A DNA stretch of 64,000 bases from Medicago truncatula. Lineage: Eukaryota > Streptophyta > Magnoliopsida > Fabales > Fabaceae. The notes beneath the pieces are model-generated. The model saw only the letters and a program-made list of their open reading frames with translations, did no database searches and was not told the origin of the DNA. Location of the stretch: NCBI RefSeq assembly GCF_003473485.1, contig NC_053042.1, positions 30,429,262 through 30,493,261 on the forward strand, read 5' to 3'. A program made the position numbers and the translations under genes. Positions 11,570 through 23,971 of this stretch are shown piece after piece (position 1 is the first letter of the stretch; every line of letters begins with the position of its first letter).

Positions 11570-11942
11570 ATTAGAAGTAAATTCTGGCAGTTGGACATGC
11601 CACTACATGCATAGGTCTCCGGAGTACTTTCTGGCGGTTAAAACCACCGGTACTTTCTGCATGTTACGGCGGTCAGAAATGCCAAAAACACCTATTGGCT
11701 TTGTCACAATTATGTAAATAATGGCGTTTGAAACTGCCGCTATATACAATTAAATAACCGCCACTTTAAGCCAAGTATAAAATGGCGGACAACATGGCGG
11801 CTACGTAAAAACTGCCACTTTAAACCTTGTAGCAGGCAAAATATCGGCAGTTTTTAAAACGCCAGAATTGTGCATAGTGGCGGCTAAAACTGCCGGAACA
11901 TACATTTTTTAGCCGCTGGAAAACACGCGTTTTTTTGTAGTG
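11570..11942. mobile_element. CACTA (En/Spm) element, right end with subterminal repeats
   Basis: The segment ends in TTTTTTTGTAGTG, the inverted form of the CACTACAAAAAAA terminus of CACTA transposons. The preceding 350 bp is full of short direct and inverted GGCGG/CCGCC units (TGGCGGTTAAAACCACCG, GGCGGCTAAAACTGCCG, AAAACTGCCACTTTAA). These are typical of the subterminal transposase-binding region. No matching left end was found, so the element may be truncated. Confidence 0.7.
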
Positions 11943-12119
11943 ATTAATCAAAGTCTCTTTTTACTAACTCTTGTTTTCTATCTTAACATTGTTTTGGGTT
12001 TTGTTATTTCCATAAGAGTGTAATTTATGGCATTGAGCAATGAATTGACCAAGCATTTGACATTTAGGGAAATATTGAAGAAGATTTCTGTTTAAAAAAA
12101 TATCGAAGAAGATTTTCAT

Positions 12120-12390
12120 AGATTACCTCCACGAAGAAAGTGTAGTCTTCTTTCTCTACCATTATTTCTTCATCTAAATCTTATCTAAAAGATCAAGATT
12201 TTCCATGATTCTTGCAAAATGTCCAAAAACAAGGTTCTTGGTTGATTTATCCAAAGATGTTTAGAAGTGTGCCAACCCTACTTGCTATTTCAAACAACAC
12301 TTTTGGGATCTAATACTCTTGTGGAAGGCCGATTAAACATATCCAAAACTTGTGTATGACTTTGTCTTTGCGTATGAGGATTAAAATAGA
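12120..12390 (-). pseudogene. LINE ORF1 (DUF4283-type) fragment
   Basis: On the minus strand one frame reads LPQEY, a stop in place of the usual Trp, then IPKVLFEIASRVGTLLNI. Another frame gives KNLVFGHFARIMENLDL. These match the conserved core of the DUF4283/zinc-knuckle first protein of plant LINE retrotransposons (GLPxEYW..KVL..IAS.VG..L.ID, FGHFARV.VDIDL). Stops and frameshifts show that it is dead. Confidence 0.62.
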
Positions 12391-12394
12391 GCAT

Positions 12395-13635
12395 GTCTAT
12401 ATAGTGCGAAAAAATCCAAGTACGACTTTACACGATAAACGGTGGGTAATGTTATTATACCATTAAAATAAATAAAAAGCAAAACAAGATTAAAAACAAA
12501 ATACAATCCAATGGCTTTGTATTCATTCATTGTTATTCGTCACAATTATCTCGCACCATTAAGCTTTTCCCATTAAAATATGGTGTCTATTTTGATGATT
12601 GTACTAAACCTAGCATTGAATTCCCAATACATACTATCCAAGTCTTTCACACCATTTTCCAAGCATTTTCCATAAGATTGTTAGCTTTTGAGTAAGCTCA
12701 TGTGCAGTTAGAGGCTCATCACCCTTGTGCATGATAAAACATAAAAATAGATTGTACTTACACCATCAAGACCTCACTTGTATTTATCTTGAGCGAACTT
12801 GATAGACAAATAGTCTTCCTTGATCAAATGCTTTGGCAATTGACTTGCCTTAGTTTCAAAATATTTTTTAAAGGGTGGATGTTAGTATGTTAACTATGTT
12901 AGTTTTCTTCTTACTAGGACTTGAACATTTGATCTTTAACTCCACGTACATATATTGACCATGCAAACCCTAACTGAGCATTAAGACTGTTCTACCAAAC
13001 ATAAAAAATGTAAACATTAACTCATGATGGAAATAGAACCACTCCCAAACTCGGTCGTGATGGAAACCATAACTTTTGCTTAAATTAACTCCGACATTGC
13101 AATGACAATGTTAAATATGAAGTGAGATAGATAAATACGCTTTTAGGATGATCAAAATGACTTGTGGATGGTTGATAAAAGTGAAAGTTGGTCTCATAAT
13201 GGGACGGGGGGTTGGGGCGGGATATCAAACTATTTATAGATGGTAATGCTAATTTCACTTAACAAATTACGTACGCTCGCTTAGCGAGCTTTGGTATTAC
13301 ATAGCGGGTCACCGCCGCCCAAACCAGCCAACCAAAACAAGTCATATGTCTTCAATGACACGCACCCATTCCTCTGCGCCACACCTGAAAAGTGTTGCAC
13401 TCAAGATCGACAAGTGAATCCACTAATTTCACTTCGCAGGAATTTGATTAGCGAATTCCCTTGATCAAAACTCGATTTTTCTTTCTTACGGAGCAAGCAA
13501 CACCCTTCCTAAGTCTTTATAGACTTCTAACTTTTATTTTATTTATTTTTGGAAAATTATAGATTTCTAATTTCACTATAACTAACACTGAAATATAGCA
13601 AAACAACACACCAAGGACATAGTAATATGAATACT
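12395..13635. other. Gene-free stretch with a GC-rich hairpin
   Basis: There is no coding signal. A perfect palindromic core, GCTCGCTTAGCGAGC, at 13276-13290 sits in a locally GC-rich patch (13270-13350). Its role is unknown. Confidence 0.4.
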
Positions 13636-13639
13636 AACA

Positions 13640-13848
13640 TACGAGATGGGAAAAATGGGGTGTTATTACATTACTACCTCCCTTGGCGAAGTTTTGTTTG
13701 TGAAATTTAAAGTGCATGTGAATAAGTACAGTTAGCTTTGCTATACAAGATGGGAAAAATGAGCTGTTTCATTACCACCTTCCTTAAATAAATTTAGTTT
13801 GTGAAATTTAAAGTACATGTGAACAAGTACAATTAGCTTTGCTTCATT
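13640..13848. repeat. Tandem duplication, two copies of a 104-bp unit
   Basis: Each copy starts TAC(G/A)AGATGGGAAAAATG and ends near CAATTAGCTTTGCT. The start points 13640 and 13744 give a period of 104 bp. The copies differ by scattered substitutions, so the duplication is not recent. Confidence 0.75.
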
Positions 13849-13849
13849 T

Positions 13850-14660
13850 GCTCTTTTGTGCCCAAGTCGTCTCTAGTAGAATCATCAAAATCCTTATATA
13901 ATGCTTATTCAAAAAAATTAAATAAAAAATCCCTTCTATCAACGATAAGTCTAACGCTTACGCTACGTTATCTCTTAATTTTTTTTTTAAAAAGCTAAAA
14001 TGAAATATATTACTGAAAATCTGAAAAAGGTGAAAATCCATCTCATTACAAATGAATACCCAAACAAGATAATCGCTAAATTGTATTGACTCAAACTCAA
14101 TTATGTGTGACAAGCTCAATTATGGAGGAATGAAATTAGACAACATTATCTTTCAAGCTTTTCTCACAATGGAGAGAATAGACTCCCATTGAGAAGCCAA
14201 CAATCCAACTCCAAAATATTTACTCATTTTTGTTTGATAAAATCTAAGACCCATGGCATTTATACTTGGCTCATATATTTAGCTAATAGTACTATATGAG
14301 ACATTGATTATGGTGAAAGAGATCTATCAAGGGTGAACACAGGTTGATATAGAGGTGGGGACAAGAAAGTGACACTGTTAATTAATAAGATGAAAATATA
14401 TCTGACATTTTTCATGTAACAGTATCTATATAAGTCTTTATATTTTCAAAATTTCATTATCAAGCTCAAGAATTCATATTCATTCATGTACGTACACGCC
14501 AAAGGACTGGTTCAGTGTAGGGACATGATGAGGAACACACTGCAGAGAAAAGCCAAACAAGGATGGATCAGTGAAATTTACGTTCCCCATTAGATGATGC
14601 AGAACAACCCCATCTTTATTTCGCTTTCAATGTTCTCTCCAATTATTTATGACGGTAAAT
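13850..14660. other. Gene-free stretch
   Basis: No gene, RNA or clear mobile element could be supported here. Confidence 0.4.
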
Positions 14661-14666
14661 ATAATA

Positions 14667-14925
14667 CTCCCTCCGTTCCTTAATACTTGACACAGTTGAC
14701 CTTATTACGCATGTCAATACATAATTTTGAGTTTAAATATCTTGAATAATATATTATGAAAAATTATGAAAATTTGATATTTTGAAAATACTCATTGAGA
14801 CGAATCTAACGACATCTTATATGGTGTTATTTATCTTTGTATATTAGTTGAAAAATACGGTCAAAATCAGTTATGTCAAAATTAAAAAAAAATTAAATTG
14901 GTCAAGTATTAAGGGACGGAGGGAG
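14667..14925. mobile_element. Stowaway-type MITE
   Basis: The inverted ends CTCCCTCCGTTCCTTAATAC and GTATTAAGGGACGGAGGGAG are both flanked by TA. The total length is 259 bp and no coding capacity is seen. Confidence 0.85.
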
Positions 14926-14929
14926 TAAT

Positions 14930-15485
14930 AATTTTGTAGTATATAGTTGTTGGTATTTCAAATAAATGTTGTATTAAGTGTTACATGCCTATATTCTATC
15001 TATGACATAATGTATGATGATGTATCACATTCACACATTGTGGCTATTCCTCGTCTTGATTGGAAGAAAATAAAATACGTTATCGGTTATAATAATATAC
15101 AGTATATATTACTATATTAGTATTGAATTGAGGTCCATGTGGTTTACATATTTCGTTAGGTCAGCTTCAAACATCATTAGGTGAGAATTAATTTTGTCAC
15201 TAATTCCATTCAATTTGACTTGTGATTTAAGTCTTTGAATAAAACCTTGCTATCATGTCATTTGATCTGATAATTTCATTGTGGTAAGCTTTGACAATTG
15301 ATTAGCATTATTATATTTATAATAATTATATATAAGGAAGAATTGAAGTTTTGCATAAAGCGATGAACTTTCCCCCCTAGCTTATGTTTGGATCTGAGAG
15401 ACTTTATTCGTGATTTTTACAACTCAAGTCTACATTTTGATTTTTCTAAATTCAAAGACAATATGTAAAAGCATGTCAAATAAAA
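14930..15485. other. Gene-free stretch
   Basis: AT-rich sequence with no supportable feature. Confidence 0.4.
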
Positions 15486-15609
15486 TTAGTGTATTTGGTT
15501 CAATAAAAATGGATTTATTTAGTTTAGAATTTGAACCAAATACACTAAAGTAACCAAAAATTAGTGTATTTGATTCAAATTTTGGACTAAATAAATTCAT
15601 TCTTATTGA
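15486..15609. repeat. Fold-back repeat
   Basis: TTAGTGTATTTGGTTCA with a neighbouring AATAAAAATGGATTTATTTA is mirrored by TAAATAAATTCATTCTTATT and TTAGTGTATTTGATTCAAAT. Together they form an approximately 50-bp inverted repeat around a short loop. It is a small MITE or MITE remnant. Confidence 0.55.
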
Positions 15610-16980
15610 TAAACTTTTGTTTATAATTATGATGGGAGGAAGTAGCTCTCATGAATTTAGTTGGTTATGCGTTGAACAATTTATAATTATGATTATGATC
15701 ATAGAAGAATGTTTAGAGGATAAAGAGATTTATCGTCAAATATTAATAACTTTTTTTTTATCACTATCTCTTTTACTATTTATTAAAAAAAATCTCTTTA
15801 TGTGTGTGCTAAAACACTACTCATTTATGTTATATAATGACCAATATTTAAATGGAAATGTTAACAAGTACCCTAAAAACACTTGATAAGAAACTTAAAA
15901 TGTGTCTTGAGATTTGTGTACTCAACACATTAAAACATCAAAAAATAACTTTTTCTACATAAAAATTATCAATTGTTCCTATTTTTTAATTCTTAACAAG
16001 CGTCCTAAGAATATTTGTTAGTACGATCCATATTTGAATCATCTTTTTGTTTATAATAGTAGGAGGAGGTTGTGCTACTAGTATTAACATTTGGTGATTG
16101 ATGAAGGCTGATTTTTTTTTTTTGAAAGAAATTGATGAAGGGTGATTGGTTGGTGGACATTCAAGTTGTCTCAGTTTTGGGATTCAATTTTATAAATGAT
16201 CATGATCATAATGGCAAGGTAGAGTGCAATGATATTAGGTAAATTAAGTTCATGATGATTGATGACCACCATCCTTCTGCAGTTCCAAAGTTGCTACACC
16301 CACATCATATATTGTCGACATGAGGTTTTTTATTGTTAAGATTATTATGATTCTTCTATAAAAGTATACTGTAGCATTTGGGTGCCATTAGTTTTTGGTG
16401 TCATTGGTACCTTTGTGTCTATCTTTCTTTTAACAATTCATTATCTTTCATTTAAATGATTTATTTTAATTATTCATTCATCATTCTCTCTCATCTAAAA
16501 TTAACCTTTGTCACCAATAACACTAAAAAACTATGACATTCAAATATTTCCCAACAATATGTATACAATAATGGGACCATGTTGTTAAATATTATGAAAT
16601 TGAAGCCATAATCATCCACTAGATCTAGGGAAAAAGAATACTAGGAGAAAAAAGAATACTATGTATATTCCTACTTGATATGCAAAATCGGTGTCCTAAA
16701 AAAGAATTTGGTCTTTCTTCACCTCTTTACAAAATTATATAATACTACAAGGGCAATTTTTTTATTAAATATAATACTAGGGCAAAAATGATAACTTCAA
16801 CAGATCTATTCTTGGTAAGTAATTTTTGTGTGTGTATATCTTAGTTAAAAACTAGAAAACGTAAATCATCTCAACCTTTCGTTTTAAGTGTAAACTGAAT
16901 ATCGTCTATTCATAATTTGTTAGACTCAAATCTAAAACCTCTAGTTAAATATGTCAAGAATTGGCTTCATGAGATGATAA
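15610..16980. other. Gene-free stretch
   Basis: A frame at 15617-15886 is AT-rich and low in complexity and has no family resemblance. Nothing else supportable was seen. Confidence 0.4.
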
Positions 16981-16984
16981 AGGG

Positions 16985-17461
16985 TATCTCCTCCATTTTG
17001 TTTGTTACGAGAAACAATGTTATTTTTGAGGATCAACATTGGTGTATTTAAGATGTGGTGCAAAATATTTTTTTGTTACATGATGAATGTATTTGTTACT
17101 ATCCATTTGAATTGGATCCACACTCATCGAGTCTATTAGCTCATTAGACCCCCCATCCCCACACATACACAAGGTAAACTCAAACTTAATATTGATGGTA
17201 GCTTGCTAGAAGACTCTGGGTGTTGGTGGTGTTGTTCACAACCATTATGGAGATTTGATAGCTGGTTTTTCGCACTATGAAGTTGGAGGTGATGCGCTAT
17301 TAGCTGAGCTGCGTGCTATTTATATATGTCTTGATTTTTGTTGCAAGAAATGCTATGACAATATTATTTGTGAGAGTGATTGTTTGGAATCAGTTGAGCT
17401 GATTATCAATGGTTGTGATTGTTTGGTTCATTATTTCCTTACCTTACGGCTTTGCTTATAA
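16985..17461 (+). pseudogene. LINE 3' fragment with RNase H-like (RVT_3) domain
   Basis: The fragment starts with RNNVIFEDQHW, the linker usually found before the terminal RNase H domain of plant LINE polyproteins. It continues KLKLNIDGSLLEDSG and, after a frameshift, GVGGVVHNHYGDLIAGFS and LLAELRAIYICLDFC (the Glu motif), then CESDCLESVELI (the Asp motif). The frameshift and an early end make it non-functional. Confidence 0.65.
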
Positions 17462-17468
17462 ACTAGTA

Positions 17469-17790
17469 CTTCCTCCGTCTTAAAATATAAGCAAAAAAAT
17501 CTCATATTCTTTGTCTCAAAATATAAACAAAAAAAACCAACTTTTATGCCATTATTATATTTTTTCAAACAAATCATCTTTTCCAATGTAAAATTCAATG
17601 AAAATTGCATTCAATATGTTCTCCTTTTTATTTTCTCTATAGTTTTTAACCAATGAGAATTATTTTTACATTTTTCCATAAAACTTATTTTAAGGAGAAC
17701 ACAAAAAATTATACCTCAAATCACTAAATGTTAGTTTTTTTAATAAGTGTGAATTATTGTTTTTTTGCTTATAAATTAGAACGGAGGAAG
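17469..17790. mobile_element. Stowaway-like MITE
   Basis: The ends CTTCCTCCGTCTTAAAATAT and AATTAGAACGGAGGAAG are inverted and flanked by TA. The sequence AATATAAGCAAAAAAA near the left mirrors TTTTTTTGCTTATAAATT near the right. The length is about 322 bp. Confidence 0.75.
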
Positions 17791-17799
17791 TATAATTGA

Positions 17800-18540
17800 G
17801 TTCATTTAACCACACTAACTCGAATAACTGTAGGCAAACACTTGAGCTAATGTCAAAAGTGAGGACGTTAGGTTACGTTCACATGTTATCTTTATTCTTG
17901 TTCAAAAATGTTTTCTTCTTTTATTTGGTAGGAAAAAAAAAACATACAATGTTCATCATAGAATCAAATAATTTCCTCTAAAAAAAAAAGAATCAAATAA
18001 TTTAAAATCTTAGTGTGAAATGTTTTTTATTTTATTTTTTATATTCAATAGTCTGAAATAAATTAATACTCCTCAAATAATTAAACAATAATTCTGACAA
18101 TCACTGACCTCTACCATAAACATCACATGGAATATAACATCACCTTTATTTTAAATGCAAATCATATAATATCATTTTGTTTGTCTGTTTGTTGCTACAT
18201 ATATTTAATTAACTCAATAACTGAAAAAATAGCATTGGATACTATGTAAAGAATTTCCTAATTAAAAAATATACCGTAGTAATTTAATTTAATTTATACA
18301 TAGAATGCAAATCTGAGATCTTCAATTTTTTTAGTAATAATTTAAACCAAAAGGCGACAAAAAAACATAAAAAATAATTAAGATTACCGTGTGCCCCATC
18401 CTATGGTTCCTTTTCTATGTATTTTTCAATCATACATCATACATGCACATGAAAATGAAACGATTCAAATTTTAATTTATTTAATTTCATTTTTCTTACA
18501 TCGTGGGTCCCTCTACTAAATTATCTGTGCCAGTGCTAAA
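17800..18540. other. Gene-free stretch upstream of the kinase gene
   Basis: AT-rich sequence, presumably containing the distal promoter of the kinase gene downstream. No single TATA box can be chosen with confidence. Confidence 0.4.
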
Positions 18541-19770
18541 AGCAATATCATAACACAGGAAAAAAAATCATAATCATTTTTTTTGCATCTTCTTCTTCTT
18601 CTGAAGCTTCCTTCATCATTTCCATGGCAGTTTAGGGTTTCTCTCTCTTTCTCTGTTTCTCTTCAAGTTTTTCACCTGCTTCTTCTGTATTGTGGATTTC
18701 ATACGCTAAACTCTCGATGATTTCAATGTGCTTACTTGCAGGTGTGATTTCAGATCGAACTCTGAAATTTTTGTTTTGAGTTTCTGTAATCAACAGTGTT
18801 TGTTGTTTACTTTGTTTGAATCTGTTACATGATAATACAGCTTTTTTGTGTTTGTTGTTTTGGAACTTCACTTTTTTGGTGAAGAAGCTTTTACTTCTAT
18901 TTGAATTTATCTTTCATGGAGGAAGAAACTGCACAATGAATCTTCATTGTTGTTGTTCTTTGTGATTTGTTTGTGTTTTTCTTGGGGATGCTGTGCATAT
19001 GGATCTGCAAGTATATTTGAATTATTTGCAATTATTTTTCCTGAACTTGAAAATGTTGTGGTGAATATGAACAAGAACTGGTTTAATAGTTTGGTTTATT
19101 TGAGATTTGATCTGCTTTGGTGATTTTGCTTATTGATGAAAATTAGAAAGTGGATTTTTTTGCTGCTATGATCAGCTGCGATTTAGCCCTTGTCGCTTCG
19201 ATTTTTTTAAATTATTAAGAAAGGGGATTTTTTTTTTTTTTTTTTTGTGTGTTTTTTTCCTTGATTTATCTCTTATTTACCCTTCTTTGGTTTATCAAAT
19301 TTATGAATGAATGTTTAAATTATTATTGTATTCTGTTGTATAAGATGGATTTTGTTGTTTTCTTATTTTCACATTAATTTCAGTGTGTCAATATGTTAAA
19401 ACATACAATTTGGATAAATAAAAAAAAATTCAGTTTGTTTTCATTTGATTTCTTTGTCGTTTTTCTGTCGATTAACATCCTTCCATGTATTAATATACTT
19501 AATTTTCAGTTTTCGCATCGTCTTGGTTTGCTGATGCATTCAATTATTGACCGTTATCAGGTTTTTATGTCACTTAGATGGTAAAGAAAGGGATGTACAC
19601 TAGTCTGGTTTGAATTCTGAAAGCTGGATTGCGGATTCATTGTGCTTGAGTTGAGAGCTTGTGGTTTCTGAAACTATTTGTGAAATGAATCACAATAGAC
19701 TTTTTGGTTGAGAGTAAAATTGTTTCTGTTATTCATACTACACTGAATTTAGTGGAGGAAATTATCTCCA
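18541..19770 (+). promoter_or_regulatory. Probable 5' leader and proximal promoter of the KIPK-like kinase
   Basis: CT-rich stretches at 18585-18665 (CTTCTTCTTCTT, CTCTCTCTTTCTCTG) resemble plant 5' untranslated regions. GT-rich and T-rich sequence ending in TTATCAG at 19560 suggests a 5' UTR intron. This is inference from composition; cDNA would be needed to place the transcript start and any leader intron. Confidence 0.4.
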
Positions 19771-22700
19771 ATGGGCTCATATTCGGGAACTTGTGAAATT
19801 GTTGAAGCGAGGGATGACGTAAGTACAGTGAAAGATGCAAGGATATATCCGTCCAGTTCTGGATATAGTGTAGCTGAGAAAAATCAGAAGCTTCCTTCGC
19901 TGAAACTGGGATACAAGGATAATCTCGATGATGATATTAATAAGCTGTTTGAAACAATTTCTCTGAGATCTTCGTCAAGGGATTTGAGCTATCTACCAGA
20001 TGGAACAAGTCCAAAGTTGAAAAGCGCGTTAAAAAAGCCAATGACAATGGGTGTACCTCGATCTCCACGAGTTGGGATTTCTGAGCCGGTGACTTTGAAA
20101 CAGGCATTAAGAGACCTTTGTATATCTAAGGCATCGGAAATGGCTGCTATGAAAAGGTTATCAAAGTCAGGAGCTTCTCCAAGAATATCAGAGGCCGGGA
20201 AGATACAGACATTGTACAATTCGGTTGTCACTGATGCTAGGAGATCAGGGCCTTCTAACGTTGACAGTAGTAAAAGGAGTTCAACTGAAATATCTCCGGT
20301 GCTGGAAGAAAGCAAGTCGCTTGGCTTGAATAAAGAATCACAGTCTCTTCAAACTTCCGAAAGTGTATTGAGCCAAAATGTTCAGTCTTCTGAAATTCCA
20401 GTTGCAACTGCAGAAAATGATACAGGGGCTTCATTGATGCGAAGTGATTTGGAATGTTCATCAAGTAAAGTTGGGGTTTCATCCCAATCATCAGAACCTA
20501 TTCAAATGGAAAAACAAATGTCTGCTTCTTCTCCACCTTGTTGTAACACCAATGGAAGTAAAGTAGAGTTGCCTGAAAAAGATTCTTCCCCTAAAAAATT
20601 AGGAAATAAAGCATCTATACGGAAAGGTATATTGCAAACAACATCTTCCTCATCTACTTCAATAAATGGCAATAGAGTGTGTAAACTTTCGCGCCACAGC
20701 CCCCGAGCAGTAAAATCGATCATAAAAAACAAGAGTTTGGGTAAGAAGAAACCAAAGCAGGTTTCTGATTCTGGTTTACATGTTTCTCCGTCAAATGAAG
20801 CAAATAACAAGTCAGTTCCCGCCACAACTCCACTTGTTTGTGAGAGATGTTGGTGTGAAATAGAAAACAGCAAAGGTAATATAACACCGGGACCTGCAGA
20901 TGGAATAAACTTGAAGAGCATGCTCTCTGGGCCAGCACCAACTAGTTGTAACAACAGCGGAGAAGTTGCAAAAGTGAAAAAGAATGGCAGATTGAAAGAG
21001 CAGCTTGAATTTTCACAAAGTTCAAAGAGTAGCCAAGGTGACTACAGCAGTAGTACAAGTACCAGCGACGAGAGTAATGTCAGTGGTTCTAGTTTTGGCA
21101 ATAGGCCTCACATGTCAAAGGATTTTAGATGGCAAGCCATACGAGATGCTCAAATGCAGCATGGAGTATTAGGCTTGAGAAACTTCAATCTTTTGAAGAA
21201 ACTTGGTTGTGGAGACATTGGTACCGTATATCTTTCTGAACTAATTGGCCAAAATTGTTTGTTTGCTATTAAAGTAATGGACAATGAATTTTTGGCACGA
21301 AGGAAGAAGATGCCTAGGGCACAAACTGAAAGGGAAATATTACGAATGCTGGATCATCCTTTTCTTCCAACACTTTATGCACAGTTTACATCAGAAAATC
21401 TGTCATGTCTTGTCATGGAGTATTGTCCCGGAGGAGATCTTCATGTTCTACGTCAGAAACAGCTTGGCAGATGTTTTTCAGAGCCAGCAGCAAGGTATAA
21501 AACTATGAACTACTATTCAGTAATATATTAAGATTTTGTTTTCCTTTTGGTCACAAGTTATATCATATGTTTAATTTACATAGTTGCTGATATATGCTTG
21601 TGCTCATTCTCATCAATCATAATTTGACATGTGTTTCTGGTTTAGCCAGTGCGTTCAATAAGGTTTTGAATTGCTGCACTCTATAAAATACGAGTCTGAG
21701 TTATAACATGTTGTGCACTGTTAAAGATTGTATAGGTTGAAAATGTATTTTCTCTTCCCCCTTAACCTAGCACACTTGAATTTTGATTCATGCTTCCTTT
21801 GTTAAGTATCCACTCTCTCTTTCTGGATGGCTATTTCTTTCCTATAATGATGAAATCTTGCCTGTACGGGTGACATACACTTAGCTAAATTTTTAAGGTC
21901 TGAGTTAGGCTTATTTCTCAAACTTAAGGTTGAAGTATGGTTTGCATGTAAACTCATGGACCAATGGGTTATGGGCCCACCATGCTTTTGGTGTGCAATA
22001 ATGGGTGGCTCAATAAAGGATCTAGTATCCCCACTAAACTAATTTATAACATGAGGATCATCTAAGCATTATGTAAGCACTATAATAAAAAGTTAAATGT
22101 CTAGGAGATGTGAGACCAAACCCATTCCCTCTAGTCCGCACACTTATAGTGAGGATTGGGTGCTGCGTGCTGCTATCTGAAATTGACAATACAAGTATCA
22201 TTGCAATGAAGACAGACAAAGTGGTCCAATAACATAGTGCAGCCGCAGAGTTAGTCACAATTAAGGCATATTTTTTTATTTTCAAACAAATGATTCTGAA
22301 AGTTCCCTAGGAGAAGCAATTGTTTGTTTATCTTCTTACTGTTATGTCTGATTCAATGTCTACTTATTTGTTTGTATAAATAAAACAATTGCTCACTGGC
22401 TTTTTTGATCAAGATTAAGCAAGTTAAATTTTTTAAAATAGCTTTTGAAGTAAAATCTATCAATACAATTTTATTGACTTTATGTAGATTGCACTGGTGT
22501 GACATTAGTCTTGATTAATAATAGTTTCTGCTATGTGCATGCAATTTTTTGACAAACACATTACGCCACTTGCACACTGTTTAGTAGTTATCAAGTGCAA
22601 GCCAAACCTTCTACTCTAAACGAAAACACATATAGATTGGAATGTGATTTTGTATTTACCAGTGAACCTTGTACATGCAGGTTTTATGTTGCTGAAGTCC

Positions 22701-23536
22701 TTCTTGCTTTGGAGTACTTGCACATGCTCGGAGTTGTTTACCGTGATCTGAAACCAGAGAACATTCTTGTTCGAGAAGACGGTCACATTATGCTCACTGA
22801 TTTTGACCTTTCACTCAGGTGTGACGTTAGCCCAACACTTCTGAAATCATCTTCTGATATAGATCCTGCCAAGGTTTCTGGTACATGTGCAAAGTCAAGC
22901 TGCATTGAGCCATTCTGCATTGAACCATCTTGTCAAGTTTCATGCTTCAGTCCTAGATTCTTACCACCTGGGGCGAAAGCAAGGAAACTCAAAGCTGATC
23001 TTGCTGCTCATATCAGATCATTGCCACAGCTTGTGGCAGAGCCCACGGATGCAAGATCAAACTCATTTGTTGGTACTCATGAATACCTAGCTCCCGAGAT
23101 CATCAAAGGAGAGGGACATGGAGCTGCAGTTGATTGGTGGACTTTTGGTGTTTTTCTGTACGAGCTTTTATATGGTAGAACACCCTTCAAAGGTTCTAAT
23201 AATGAAGAAACATTAGCCAATGTCGTGTTGCAAAATCTCAGATTCCCTGATAGCCCATTTGTTAGTTTCCAAGCAAGGGATCTTATCAAAGGGTTGTTAG
23301 TTAAAGAGCCTGAAAATCGATTGGGTACAGAGAAAGGGGCTGCAGAGATTAAACAACATCCGTTCTTCGAGGGGCTTAATTGGGCTTTAATACGTTGTGC
23401 TATTCCACCAGAACTTCCAGACCTTTGTGAATTCGAGTTGGGAGTTTCAGACATGATCGCACAGTCACAAAGCAAGGGTGGTAAATATTTAGAGTGTACA
23501 ACAACAGGTGGACAAGTGGAATTTGAGTTGTTTTAG
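19771..23536 (+). CDS. KIPK: AGC VIII protein kinase, KIPK-like, two exons
   Basis: This is a serine/threonine kinase of the plant-specific AGC VIII family, closest in my reading to KCBP-interacting protein kinase. Exon 1 is 19771-21494 and exon 2 is 22681-23536; the GT-AG intron splits an Arg codon and joins EPAAR to [14 protein letters not shown]. The predicted length is 859 residues. The N-terminal 450 residues are Ser-rich and open with [16 protein letters not shown], and they contain [20 protein letters not shown], a KIPK hallmark. The kinase domain has a Gly loop GCGDIG (about 479-484), ATP lysine in FAIKV (501), YRDLKPEN (about 595-602) and DFD instead of DFG (615-617), a feature of AGC VIII kinases. 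A long activation-segment insertion precedes LAPEIIKG. The protein ends in FELF, an FxxF-type motif for PDK1 docking. KIPK proteins bind a kinesin-like calmodulin-binding protein and act in polar growth; that role is inferred from the family. Confidence 0.93.
21495..22680 (+). other. Intron of the KIPK-like gene
   Basis: A 1186-bp intron with GT at 21495 and AG at 22679-22680, supported by perfect kinase-domain continuity across the splice. It carries no coding fragment that I recognise. Confidence 0.85.
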
Positions 23537-23760
23537 AGGATGTTTCTCTTAGTCAACAGTGGCATTCTTCCTGTGGATTCGTTTTCGGGTCTATGGGAAG
23601 CTAATCAACATGTAACCATTATGTAAGCCTATGTTGTAAATTAGTTTTGATTATAGCACGGTAAAATGTGCTTTATAAGGTGTAGGAGGTTCAGGTTATA
23701 TGGCAACTTGATAGTCTGAAAGAAGATAAGCTTTATAACTAAAAATGCCAATAATCCATC
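23537..23760 (+). other. Probable 3' UTR of the KIPK-like gene
   Basis: Non-coding sequence after the TAG stop. AT-rich signals such as AATAATCC lie near 23748. The polyadenylation site cannot be fixed. Confidence 0.45.
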
Positions 23761-23971
23761 AATTCCTATGCTGAATATCCATCAAAGCAAATTTTTTAAC
23801 TTCATAAAAAGAAATATTAATGCCAAAAGAATTAATTAAGATTTTAATAATTGAATGGGATCTAAAATGGTGTATTTGGAACATGTAGTTTGTGGCATCG
23901 AAAATCTGTCCATCGTATGACAATTTAATTCATGTACTGTTAAAAGTTTTTTCTTTCTGGTGTTATAAACC

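Noticed and set aside
20255-20954. Long minus-strand frames inside the kinase exon
   Set aside because: They overlap the well-supported + strand KIPK-like exon and mirror its codon structure; shadow frames.
23077-23475. Minus-strand frame of 132 codons
   Set aside because: Shadow of the kinase domain exon.
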